Assembly: GCA_046296415.1 (NCBI GenBank)
Contig: JBKBLN010000002.1
Coordinates: forward strand, 1,054,001-1,118,000
Direction of reading: 5' to 3'
Origin: CAYNRA01 sp046296415
GTDB lineage: Bacteria > Bacteroidota > Bacteroidia > Cytophagales > Spirosomataceae
DNA: 64,000 nucleotides
Shown here: positions 9,201-17,105 of the stretch, piece by piece
How the letters are laid out: each line of letters begins with the position of its first letter
Position numbering within the stretch: the stretch's first letter is position 1
Position numbers and translations under genes: made by a program
The notes under the pieces: generated by a model
Database searches by the model: none
The model's input: the letters and a program-made list of their open reading frames with translations, nothing else
Told to the model about the DNA's origin: nothing

Positions 9201-12200
9201 TTCTATCGGGCCTGCTACTTGCCCCGTACAACCGTTAAAAGTGACCGTAAATCCACCGTAAATTCCTGCTTTCAGATTCGATAAACCAAACATTCCACCC
9301 GCCACGACAACCGTTTTCTTTTGAGATTCCCCATTGACCGTATAACTCAAATCGTAGCTTCCATTCGGCAAACTGGTACTGAAACTGATGCCTCCATCCA
9401 CCGATGTACATGTGGAAGGCGAACTAAATGTACTGGTGCTCAGCGTAATTGGCTGGGTATTCACAGTTACCTCCACCGTGGTACGCACACTCTCACAGGT
9501 GTTTATGGTTTGGGAAACATAGTAGGTACCTGTCGAAATCGTAGCCGTTGTTGCCAAGGCTTCACCACCCATTGAACTTGTGTACCATTTCAAATTACTA
9601 CCTGTGGCTACCAAGTTAGAAACCATTGAAACCCCACATAATGACTGTGCCGAAGCAGACGGAGGTAAAGTGGCTTCATTCAACGTCACGACAACCGAGG
9701 TCCGTGTACTTTCACAACCATTCAAGGTTTGAGTAACATAGTAAGTCCCTGATTTTAATGCCGTAGAAGCAACCAATGCCTCACCTCCCGTTTCAGATGC
9801 ATACCACTTCAGACCCGAACCGGTTGCTACCAAATCCGCCACCGTCGCCGTGCCACAGAATCTTTGGGCTGTAGCTGTAGGGGCAGGAGTGGTTGTGTTT
9901 GATGAAATGGACACTGCCGTCCGGCTACTTTCGCAACCCTCTACCGTTTGAGAAACATAATAGGTCCCCGATGTCAATTCGGTCGTCGTCGCTAATGGCT
10001 CTCCACCCGTTGCCGACGCATACCATTTCAATCCCGTTCCGGTCGCCACCAAATTCGCTACCGTTGCACTACCGCAGAAACTCTGGGCCGAGGCCATGGG
10101 TGCAGCTGGTGACGTCCGGACATTCACTGTGATTCCGGCTGCCGGAAGTTGTGGGAAATTGTAGTTGATCCCGCTACAGGCATCCACAATCCGAGTATAA
10201 ATGGCCTGATTCACCCCAGAACTTAGCGTGATCGGGCTCCTTACATTGAAAAACACCCCATCCGTAGCAAACAATACTTGACTCAAAGGATTATCCCCCA
10301 TCATCGCTCCTGTGGCCGTCAAGCTATACGTCCCGGGACACAAGGCCGTTCCGTTGTAATCAGTTCCGTTCAGTGCAATGCCCGTTGCAGCAGAGGAGGC
10401 ACCTGTGAAGGCTGTAATGTCAATCGATGAAAGATTCGGAGTACTGTTACAACCACCCATTAATACTGCATAGTATGTCCGCTTTTGTCCAGCCACTTGA
10501 GGAGCCTGATTGCTCGAAATATTCACTGAAGCACCCGACAAGTTCATGTTCACATCCTCATTGGCCTGGAAGCCTGGCGTCGTTCCGCTCTCCCGATACC
10601 ACTTGATATCATTCGCCGTCGCCTGATTGAAGGTAACGCCAGCCAAGTTTATACTCAACAAAAATCCACCTTGGGGACAAACAAAGTTCGGCTCCCCAGC
10701 TCGGTTGCGATTGCCATTACCGTTCAAGGTAGTGATCGCCGGTAAAGCAGGCTCTGAAGAACCCTGGGTAACCGCCACCGCCGTCCGGCTACTTTCGCAG
10801 CCCTCCACCGTTTGAGAAACATAATAGGTTCCCGATGTCAATTCGGTCGTTGTCGCTAATGGCTCTCCACCCGTTGCCGACGCATACCATTTCAATCCCG
10901 TTCCCGTCGCCACCAAATTCGCTACCGTCGCTGTGCCACAGAAACTCTGGGCCGAGGCCGTGGGTGCAGCTGGTGACGTCCGGACATTCACTGTGATTCC
11001 GGCTGCCGGAAGTTGTGGGAAATTGTAGTTGATCCCGCTACAGGCATCCACAATCCGAGTATAGATGGCCTGATTCACCCCAGAACTTAGCGTGATCGGG
11101 CTCCTTACATTGAAAAACACCCCATCCGTAGCAAACAATACTTGACTCAAAGGATTATCCCCCATCATCGCTCCTGTGGCCGTCAAGCTATACGTCCCAG
11201 GACACAAGGCCGTTCCGTTGTAATCAGTTCCGTTCAGTGCAATGCCCGTTGCAGCAGAGGAGGCACCTGTGAAGGCTGTAATGTCAATCGATGAAAGATT
11301 CGGAGTACTGTTACAACCACCCATTAATACTGCATAGTATGTCCGCTTTTGTCCAGCCACTTGCGGAGCCTGATTGCTCGAAATATTCACTGAAGCACCC
11401 GACAAGTTCATGTTCACATCCTCATTGGCCTGGAAGCCTGGCGTCGTTCCGCTCTCCCGATACCACTTGATATCATTCGCCGTCGCTTGATTGAAGGTAA
11501 CGCCAGCCAAGTTTATACTCAACAAAAATCCACCTTGGGGACAAACAAAGTTCGGCTCCCCAGCTCGGTTGCGATTGCCATTACCGTTCAAGGTAGTGAT
11601 CGCCGGTAAAGCAGGCTCTGAAGAACCCTGGGTAACCGCCACCGCCGTCCGGCTACTTTCGCAGCCCTCCACCGTTTGAGAAACATAATAGGTTCCCGAT
11701 GTCAATTCGGTCGTAGTCGCTAATGGCTCTCCACCCGTTGCCGACGCATACCATTTCAATCCCGTTCCTGTCGCCACCAAATTCGCTACTGTCGCTGTGC
11801 CACAGAAACTCTGGGCCGAGGCCGTGGGAGCCGAAGGAATAGCTGTAGTAGTGAACGTAAAGTTTGAGCTTCCGCTCTCATTCAGGCTGTTGGTGGCCGT
11901 AACAGTTATGGTCGTTGTTCCTACTTGCCCTGAGGTGGTGGCCATCGTCAAGGTTCTATTGGCTCCACTTCCACCAAAGGTAAAAGTGGGTGTAATGGCC
12001 GTATTGCTGCTGCTGGCAGAGAGGCTAAGTCCATCTAGGCCACCGCTAAGATTGATGGCAATGTTGTGAATAGTCTGCCCATCGCAAGTAACTTGGTCCG
12101 GAATGGTGGCTATGATTGGCGGCTGTGGACTAGCTACTGTAGCCGAAAATGGATTGGTGCTGCACGAATTGCTGGTTAAAATTATATTCGTATAGGTACC

Positions 12201-14045
12201 TCCGCCAAGGTTGGGAATACTAAGATTACCCGAGGCATCGGAGCTTAGCGTGGTGGTTACAGCAGCAGCCCCGTCTTTTTGATAACTAACGCTGTAGCTT
12301 TTGCTTGCTGCCAGGCCCATAAAGGATATACTGCCATCGTTGGACGTGGCGGTGGTGGCGGCCTTAGTCTCACTAATAGCAGGGTTGGGTAGGTCCCCTA
12401 TCCGTATTTTTAATGAGTAGGTGGACGTACAGCTCGCCCCCGTCAGTTCAAAATCGGTATATTCACCAGTACCTAAGCCAGAAAGATTAAATATTCTTCT
12501 TCTTCCCGCTGCGACTACGTTGACGGTAGTGCTCTGTGTTACCCCGTTTTTTTTATAGGTTAGAGCATAGGAGCCCAAAGGGGTACCTCCGGCATTGAAT
12601 TCCACTCGGCCATCGGTAGCATTGCAGGCTGCGGGTTGTGTCAAACTTGAGTTAACTGGTGAAAATGTACCACCGACATACACTGGCCCGGCAAAATCAA
12701 CTTCACAGGTGCCGTACTGGACTTTTATATCGCTGTAGGTCCCCTCGGTTAGATTGCTTAATGTGCATACAATTCCTGTTACTCCAAAGTCATTTTTGCT
12801 AACCGTTACATTGCCTGTTTGTGTTACGCCTTTGTATTTATAGGTAGCCGAATAGGTACTTTGGGCACCGGTAAAACCCATATTCGTGCCCACGATCAGA
12901 GTACCACCGTCCGTACAGGTGGCTGCTCTAGTGAGGACATTCGAATTAATTAAAGTTGCTTTCTCAACATTGACTCTCACAACTGCCGGTTGAGGCCAAC
13001 AGGCTTTTTGCAGCGTGAAGGTGTTGCTGCCCAAGCCTAGATTTTGTACTAATATCTGCCCGTTGGCATCGCTTGTAAGTATTTGGGGGGTACTTCCATT
13101 GTCAATGATTGTGGTGTAGGCCGTATTGGCCTCCAAATTTTGCACGGTAACAAAGCCATTGGAAAGGGTGGGGCAATCGGAGGGTGCCATCACCAACGAT
13201 GAAATGGGCTGAAGGCCCACAGGAATAGTCAATTTGCTTAGGGAGGTGTTCTGAACCAACCCCGTATTACTGCTAATGTTACTATTTAAGAATTCATTTC
13301 CGCTAAGGATAAACAGCCCCGCATTGTCCAAAGTGCCTCCAGGTTGAGTAAACACAACACCATTGTTTACTGAGAGTACCCCACAAGCGCCATTTTCTAA
13401 TTTACTTCTCGAGCCAACAAACAAATCACCACTCCCACCGTTGGTGCCCACCAGTAAACTACCCAAGTTAGTAAATGTCGGGATTCGATCTGTTCTAACT
13501 CCTTCAAAAACAGATAAAGCCCATGTGCTTACGTTATCAATCGAAAGAGTAGCACCGACATGATTGATGAACTGCGCCCCACTAATAAGGTACATACCAG
13601 TTTCTGGTGAGTTTGTTTCGTTTGTGATGCGAATTGTGCCTCTGTTTATAAGGTTAGATGTAACCAAAATTGATTGCCTTATACCGCCAATCAACTCATT
13701 TCCTCTTATTGTAAGTACACGTGTGGCCTCCACGGTAAGTGAATTATTTATGGTACCTTGTACAGTCAAAGCCTTAGCTTCTGCATTGCCCGTTGAAATG
13801 CGAGGATTAAATGAAAACGTCCCGCCGCCTATTGATACAAAATGATCGGAGGTAGGCACTTGATTCAGAGACCAGTTTCTAGGGGTGTGCCAGTCGTCAG
13901 TGCCGGCCTCAGCTGTCCAAGTATTGACGATAGCCTGGGCGGTGGCTAGTTGTGCCACACACAACAGAAAAACTAAAAGCCAATAACTTTTTAGTTTTTG
14001 AATGTTCGTGAGAAAAAGAAATGGAAAAAATAGACTTTTTTTCAT
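6207..14045 (-). CDS. Giant T9SS-secreted multidomain surface protein (Ig-like CHU_C and HYR-type repeats)
   Basis: The 2612-residue product has a signal peptide (about 1-37, ending LATAQA). Residues about 40-330 look like a beta-solenoid of short repeats (TWTAEAGTDDW start, N/G/T-rich). About 350-740 holds several Ig/SprB-like modules and an SNT.LTM.T-type Ig module. About 740-1535 holds five Ig-like, CHU_C-associated domains (pattern ASAQSFCG...LKWYASATGG...GTYYVSQT) including an 864-bp tandem duplication. About 1720-1788 is an HYR-like domain, followed at about 1789-2266 by six HYR-type repeats of 79-80 residues (DAGSSDNCG, VTDLSGN, FVQD). A second solenoid-like part (about 2283-2500) precedes the T9SS sorting domain (about 2530-2612, starting FRFGPNPTFD, ending VETVKLMKE). 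A role as adhesin or stalk is inferred; no catalytic domain was recognised. It is monocistronic: promoter site at 14229-14275, terminator at 6136-6187. Confidence 0.85.
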   Translation of the reverse strand: MKKSLFFPFLFLTNIQKLKSYWLLVFLLCVAQLATAQAIVNTWTAEAGTDDWHTPRNWSLNQVPTSDHFVSIGGGTFSFNPRISTGNAEAKALTVQGTINNSLTVEATRVLTIRGNELIGGIRQSILVTSNLINRGTIRITNETNSPETGMYLISGAQFINHVGATLSIDNVSTWALSVFEGVRTDRIPTFTNLGSLLVGTNGGSGDLFVGSRSKLENGACGVLSVNNGVVFTQPGGTLDNAGLFILSGNEFLNSNISSNTGLVQNTSLSKLTIPVGLQPISSLVMAPSDCPTLSNGFVTVQNLEANTAYTTIIDNGSTPQILTSDANGQILVQNLGLGSNTFTLQKACWPQPAVVRVNVEKATLINSNVLTRAATCTDGGTLIVGTNMGFTGAQSTYSATYKYKGVTQTGNVTVSKNDFGVTGIVCTLSNLTEGTYSDIKVQYGTCEVDFAGPVYVGGTFSPVNSSLTQPAACNATDGRVEFNAGGTPLGSYALTYKKNGVTQSTTVNVVAAGRRRIFNLSGLGTGEYTDFELTGASCTSTYSLKIRIGDLPNPAISETKAATTATSNDGSISFMGLAASKSYSVSYQKDGAAAVTTTLSSDASGNLSIPNLGGGTYTNIILTSNSCSTNPFSATVASPQPPIIATIPDQVTCDGQTIHNIAINLSGGLDGLSLSASSSNTAITPTFTFGGSGANRTLTMATTSGQVGTTTITVTATNSLNESGSSNFTFTTTAIPSAPTASAQSFCGTATVANLVATGTGLKWYASATGGEPLATTTELTSGTYYVSQTVEGCESSRTAVAVTQGSSEPALPAITTLNGNGNRNRAGEPNFVCPQGGFLLSINLAGVTFNQATANDIKWYRESGTTPGFQANEDVNMNLSGASVNISSNQAPQVAGQKRTYYAVLMGGCNSTPNLSSIDITAFTGASSAATGIALNGTDYNGTALCPGTYSLTATGAMMGDNPLSQVLFATDGVFFNVRSPITLSSGVNQAIYTRIVDACSGINYNFPQLPAAGITVNVRTSPAAPTASAQSFCGTATVANLVATGTGLKWYASATGGEPLATTTELTSGTYYVSQTVEGCESSRTAVAVTQGSSEPALPAITTLNGNGNRNRAGEPNFVCPQGGFLLSINLAGVTFNQATANDIKWYRESGTTPGFQANEDVNMNLSGASVNISSNQAPQVAGQKRTYYAVLMGGCNSTPNLSSIDITAFTGASSAATGIALNGTDYNGTALCPGTYSLTATGAMMGDNPLSQVLFATDGVFFNVRSPITLSSGVNQAIYTRIVDACSGINYNFPQLPAAGITVNVRTSPAAPMASAQSFCGSATVANLVATGTGLKWYASATGGEPLATTTELTSGTYYVSQTVEGCESSRTAVSISSNTTTPAPTATAQRFCGTATVADLVATGSGLKWYASETGGEALVASTALKSGTYYVTQTLNGCESTRTSVVVTLNEATLPPSASAQSLCGVSMVSNLVATGSNLKWYTSSMGGEALATTATISTGTYYVSQTINTCESVRTTVEVTVNTQPITLSTSTFSSPSTCTSVDGGISFSTSLPNGSYDLSYTVNGESQKKTVVVAGGMFGLSNLKAGIYGGFTVTFNGCTGQVAGPIELKDPTVVGGTVNGSTTLISGINSGALILTGHSGQITKWQSSTKADFSQVLDHAITAARFEITNLSETRFYRAVVEGLGCPPVFSTVGSMTVVQNQAPIASCKNITKEVDNLCSASVSAEELDNGSFDPEGGALVVSVERMGPFSVGQHPLQMTFRDPNGLTSQCFATLTVVDRMAPWIVTKTAEIFLDANGRAVLTASQVDAGSSDNCGIRSIEINKTIFTCSDVGTSKVTLIVTDLSGNQSFAEATVFVQDLRPPVAVTNAQTVYLNAQGKGSLDVPAFSRGSIDNCGIADVSVNIGDLGCEHLGSQLFTLTVRDLVGNITKLDGQVTVLDTIAPRIRMQNVVLFADGNGQATLTVARSNAQIEEACGVQSIEFSQTDFSCGTMERPVVISVRDRQGNVGFARFLVTVRDTLAPVLRTRPITVFLNSEGQAEITASQVDAGTSDNCGLENIVLSQTRFTCTDVGIKEVMFTATDRSGNVSRSTVAISVRDTLAPVVRVKPATVFLNAQGLGQIAVADIEAGTRDACGIASQVIAQTTFGCGELGLRRVLYTVTDIHGNSASVSLEVTVRDTIAPLLTTKPITLTLTEDGGAVLTADQVIETATDNCQVTAREVSRGSFNCSAVGMNTVVVTVRDASGNQTQRRVQVEVVDVNGVCPCSYAILASEEVELVNSTVNFGGVGAYGANGRVTIQNSRLNKTNVLVRGSQLNVDASSMPDRQIQRRAPDPFTFEEGTGGIKGTLRVKSNSTLTASEGQYGTIRIKRGATLTLTEARVDMKKIVISKGGRLNFTQKTVLHVDQQVKTRDDVQFNATSQSVKVFAGRDLVFGGKNQLNGYFHTLREASFERNRGDEQTLVQGTIVGQRVRAMGGVTWDGGIVPCQQDAEEDDTQGSVPFVAESPNEVLTTESHLIGEGNGMMFRFGPNPTFDYVTLYFFETPVVKPVIRLTNVSGRVVTDQVAQEWVSNQVVRLKVDKLTGGSYLLSVQFGAKVETVKLMKE
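9919..11828. repeat. 864-bp in-frame tandem duplication (about 2.2 copies) inside the giant surface protein gene
   Basis: Position x matches x+864 from about 9919 to 10964. The two full 288-residue units translate identically. By eye about seven nucleotides differ between them and all are silent. The third, partial copy (9919-10130) is more diverged and contains a Met-for-Thr and a Ser-for-Thr change. Each unit is one CHU_C-type Ig domain plus a longer module of about 220 residues (GNRNRAGEP, FVCPQGGF, MMGDNPLSQV). The match stops sharply at 11828/11829, at the boundary of the preceding Ig module. Confidence 0.92.
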
Positions 14046-14228
14046 CCTATGGTTTTGGTTTATAAGGTCTTTAGTCCTAATCGAGCTTGCAATAACCTGG
14101 AGAAAATACGGGCTGAATACCCTCGAGGAAAGATCTACCCATCAAAAGAAATGCGTGTTTTTTTTTGATACAGAAGCCCAATTAGAACTTGTAGACTTAC
14201 ATTGCTGGTAATTAAGACAATTTTTATA

Positions 14229-14275
14229 CAAAATTCGGGTAGGTTTTGGGGCTAGGAAATACCTGATAACAGGTA
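14229..14275 (-). promoter_or_regulatory. Palindromic operator and promoter of the 2612-residue surface protein gene
   Basis: The perfect palindrome TACCTG-ATAA-CAGGTA lies at 14260-14275. On the minus strand, 24 nt after it, is AATTTTG (14235-14229), whose TTTG lies in the same register as in the other two copies. The predicted start is near 14224, giving a leader of about 180 nt before the ATG at 14045. The divergent intergenic region 14046-14497 (452 nt) holds this site, the kinase promoter at 14447-14493 and no gene. Confidence 0.65.
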
Positions 14276-14446
14276 TTTTTAGGCTATTATTATAAAGAGT
14301 TCTTTAGAAGTTGATTTTGTTAAAATTGATTTTCATAGGACTAAATCATTAGTTCGTTCAAATTATACGTGTCCTTTATTCGTATCTTTAATGAGCCCAA
14401 CCACCTAGATCCGTAGTTAAACTTGGAATGAGGTTTCGTGCTGTAC

Positions 14447-14493
14447 TACCTGCCAACAGGTATTTCTTTGTCTTTCCTTATTCAATTACTTTG
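14447..14493 (+). promoter_or_regulatory. Palindromic operator and promoter of the sensor kinase/regulator operon
   Basis: The perfect palindrome TACCTG-CCAA-CAGGTA lies at 14447-14462. Exactly 24 nt later is TACTTTG (14487-14493). The ATG at 14498 is only 5 nt beyond this box, so the transcript probably begins at or next to the start codon. An open reading frame beginning with GTG at 14438 would run through the palindrome and the -7 box and is therefore unlikely to be the real start. Confidence 0.7.
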
Positions 14494-14497
14494 CACC

Positions 14498-16417
14498 ATG
14501 ATTCAATCTTCGCCTCAAAAACATACTGCTTTTGGCCTCTTCCACCTGCTTTTGTTTGGAGGGATATTATTTTTGTTGGTTGGATGCCAAGGAGTAGAAA
14601 AAAAGCGCTTTCAAAATCAAGTCCTCCTTTGGCATGCCCCCCAAGAGAGTATCCAACTGAATGCTGGTCTCGAATGGAAAGCTGACTTTCAAGCCGATTC
14701 ACTAACGGTCAAAGATCTACCCACCCTCCTGGCCTCTACCAATAAAAAGACCAATACAACACGAGATTTATTGTTTCTAGGACCTCGATTTCGCTACCCC
14801 AATGGTTGGTTTCGATTAAAAGTATACAATGCCCTTTCTACTCCTCAAACCATCGTCATTGATGAAGACAACCACATTCGCTGTGATGCCCTTCAGGCCT
14901 ACACGATTTACCAAGGGAAACTTCATCATTGGGGAAAAGTCCATCGAAACGATCGCTTGTATACGCGCATCATTCCCTACTTTACCTATGCCATACCGGT
15001 CACCATCCCGGCAAAGGACTCCGTGGATGTAATCATCCACACCCAACGCAATTATGGTGTCCATGAAATCAATCTTTCCGCTTCTACCTATGCGACATTC
15101 CTCCAAAAAACCATCCAACAGTTCTTCACAAGGGTATTTGAATTGGTTATTGTGATTTTCTGCTTTCTCATCATGATCACGGTTGGGTGGTTATTTCGAG
15201 ATCGAGCCATGATCCTTCTCGGTGTGTACATCGCTTCCATTACCTTATCATTGGTTACCTTCCCCGGGTTTTTGGACAGTTTTATTCCCAATTGGCCTTG
15301 GGGTTTTCAAAAAAGTGGATTATTGGCTGCCATGCCTTTTCTCATGAACATTTTATATCATCCATACGGGCTTGAAATCATGAAAGATGTCCCTAAAAAT
15401 GAGACTTTATTCAAACGATTTAGTTATGGAATTATGTTAATCAATGGAATGGCATTCAGTCTCTATTTTCTTCCACTTACTTGGTTCCAATATGTAGAAA
15501 ATATCCTTCCCAGAGTCTATGTAATTTTCTCAAGTTTCTCCATATTTTGGCTTTTCTTTTCAGCCATCATCGCTTATTATAGAGCGAAAATGAAGTATTT
15601 TTTATTAGCAGTTTGTTTTACTTTATTACCTTTTGTTTTCGAACAAATCATTGGAGTATTTGCTTCACCCGAGACCATGATTTCATTTAAAATCACTCGG
15701 ACTAGTTTTATTTTGACCCTACTTGGCGTATCCATTATCAGCATCTATCAATTACGTAATAAACTGGTATCGAGAAAGAAACATGAAAATCAACTAGCCC
15801 ATGTGAAATCGACCATGGAGGAAATACGGTCCGGAGAAATACAGGCCGTCGGTCGCAATTTGCATGACAATGTGGGTAATATTTTGGCCTCTGCCTTAGG
15901 ATATTTGAATTTGAAAGACATCCCGATTTTGACGGTTCAGTCGGTTCTGCATGAAGCGATCCGAGAAATTCGATTTTTGAGCCATAATCTAGTTAAAAAT
16001 GAATCGCTTCCAATAAGTTTAAAACTTGCTCGACTCACCGAGCGATTCGATGAATTCTCTTCCGCCGACTTTTATTTTCAGGATTACACACAAAAAGGAA
16101 TCGATCGCCAATTATCAGAGGATCGTCAGCAAAATTTGTATTATATTGTACAAGAGTTGTTTACCAATATTATAAAACACGCCTTCGCGAAAGAAGTCTC
16201 AGTTCAAATCTTTCAAGACGAAGACCGCAGCTGGATCACCATTGAAGATGATGGCGTGGGATGGGAGGTCAATTCACAAGCAGCCCAAGGAATCGGACTT
16301 AAAAATATGTACCAACGAGCCAACCTGGCTCAATTTATCATCACATTGGACGCCACCACCCAAGGTACCAATGTCATAATCGAAATACCAAATGAAAACA
16401 ACCTGCCTAATCATTGA
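14498..16417 (+). CDS. 7TM-type sensor histidine kinase (HisKA_3/NarX-like)
   Basis: The 639-residue protein starts MIQSSPQKH, with a hydrophobic stretch ending LLVGCQ, which reads as a signal sequence with a possible lipobox. About 30-220 is a periplasmic beta-rich domain of the 7TMR-DISM extracellular type. About 225-430 holds roughly seven membrane helices. A short coiled linker leads to the HisKA_3 phosphoacceptor motif RNLHDNVG with His456, then a HATPase_c domain (ELFTNIIKHA, DDGVGWE, GIGLKNM). It should autophosphorylate and pass phosphate to the LuxR-type regulator whose start overlaps its end by 26 nt. The signal sensed is not visible. Context places it divergent from two surface-protein units carrying the same operator, so a role in controlling surface adhesins is inferred. 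ATG 14498 was chosen over the longer GTG frame because the latter covers the promoter. Confidence 0.85.
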   Translation: MIQSSPQKHTAFGLFHLLLFGGILFLLVGCQGVEKKRFQNQVLLWHAPQESIQLNAGLEWKADFQADSLTVKDLPTLLASTNKKTNTTRDLLFLGPRFRYPNGWFRLKVYNALSTPQTIVIDEDNHIRCDALQAYTIYQGKLHHWGKVHRNDRLYTRIIPYFTYAIPVTIPAKDSVDVIIHTQRNYGVHEINLSASTYATFLQKTIQQFFTRVFELVIVIFCFLIMITVGWLFRDRAMILLGVYIASITLSLVTFPGFLDSFIPNWPWGFQKSGLLAAMPFLMNILYHPYGLEIMKDVPKNETLFKRFSYGIMLINGMAFSLYFLPLTWFQYVENILPRVYVIFSSFSIFWLFFSAIIAYYRAKMKYFLLAVCFTLLPFVFEQIIGVFASPETMISFKITRTSFILTLLGVSIISIYQLRNKLVSRKKHENQLAHVKSTMEEIRSGEIQAVGRNLHDNVGNILASALGYLNLKDIPILTVQSVLHEAIREIRFLSHNLVKNESLPISLKLARLTERFDEFSSADFYFQDYTQKGIDRQLSEDRQQNLYYIVQELFTNIIKHAFAKEVSVQIFQDEDRSWITIEDDGVGWEVNSQAAQGIGLKNMYQRANLAQFIITLDATTQGTNVIIEIPNENNLPNH

Positions 16418-17000
16418 TGACCACCAACTTTTTAGCGACGGTTTGGCGATGATTCTGAGAGAATCGGAGTTTTTTGACGTCATCGGCCAGGTATCGGATT
16501 CGCGTCAAACCTACGCTAAATGTTTGGAGAAACTCCCTCAACTCGTCATCATGGACTATAATATGCCCCATTTAAATGGGTTACAGGTTGTCAAACAATT
16601 AAAAACGCTGCCCTATACTCCAAAGATTGTGGTCGTCAGTATGTATGCCGACCAACGAGAAATCGAGCAATTTGAGAAAGAAGGCGTTCAAGGATATTTT
16701 CCTAAAACAACCGCTTCCCCTGTCCTCATTCATCAGCTCTTACAGATCATGAGCGGAAAAAATATATTCGAATGGAATAAAAAATCAGTTCCTGGCCAAG
16801 ATCACTTTCAATTAAAAAACCAACTTACAAAAAGAGAAATCGAAGTTCTTCAATTAATCAAAGAGGGCCTCACCACCGAACAAATGGCAGAACACCTCGG
16901 ACTTAGTTATTATACCATCGAAACGCACCGCAAAAATATCAACCACAAACTCAAATTCGCCTCCAAAAAAGAAATGTACGATTTTTTGGATAACCTCTAA
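16392..17000 (+). CDS. LuxR/NarL-family response regulator
   Basis: The 202-residue protein has a receiver domain with acidic pocket Asp9/Asp10, phosphoacceptor Asp55 (VIMDYNMP), Ser83 and Lys105 (YFPKTT). A LuxR-type helix-turn-helix follows (about 143-202: LTKREIEVLQLIKEGLTTEQ, then a recognition helix around YYTIETHRKNI). It overlaps the kinase gene by 26 nt and is therefore translationally coupled to it. Dimeric NarL-type regulators bind inverted repeats, so the TACCTG-N4-CAGGTA palindromes upstream of this operon and of both giant surface-protein units are its likely targets. This is inference from position and symmetry, not from known binding data. Confidence 0.92.
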   Translation: MKTTCLIIDDHQLFSDGLAMILRESEFFDVIGQVSDSRQTYAKCLEKLPQLVIMDYNMPHLNGLQVVKQLKTLPYTPKIVVVSMYADQREIEQFEKEGVQGYFPKTTASPVLIHQLLQIMSGKNIFEWNKKSVPGQDHFQLKNQLTKREIEVLQLIKEGLTTEQMAEHLGLSYYTIETHRKNINHKLKFASKKEMYDFLDNL

Positions 17001-17013
17001 TCAGAGGTTTTTT
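16992..17013 (+). terminator. Intrinsic terminator overlapping the response-regulator stop codon
   Basis: AACCTCT (16992-16998) pairs with AGAGGTT (17003-17009) around a 4-nt loop, followed by TTTT. The left arm includes the T of the stop codon TAA at 16998-17000. The following 90 nt to 17103 are a purine/pyrimidine-biased repetitive stretch with no gene. Confidence 0.75.
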
Positions 17014-17105
17014 AGTGATGAGTGCAGAGAGATGAGAGATGAGTTGACAAGGCAATTTGAAACACTCCTCTCTCATCACTCCTCCCTCAACACTCCTCTC
17101 CCCTA

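Noticed and set aside
9919..11828. Tandem repeat as a CRISPR array or insertion sequence
   Set aside because: The 864-bp units are in frame, encode Ig-type domains, have no spacers, no terminal inverted repeats and no transposase.
11797..12069. Plus-strand reading frames inside the giant surface protein (for example here and at 13564-13845)
   Set aside because: They are antisense to a continuous 2612-residue protein with recognisable domains, with no promoter or domain of their own.
14046..14228. Possible small RNA or riboswitch in the long leader of the 2612-residue protein gene
   Set aside because: A shared 9-mer GAATACCCT occurs here and in the 1300-residue protein leader, but at different distances and without a conserved fold that I could draw.
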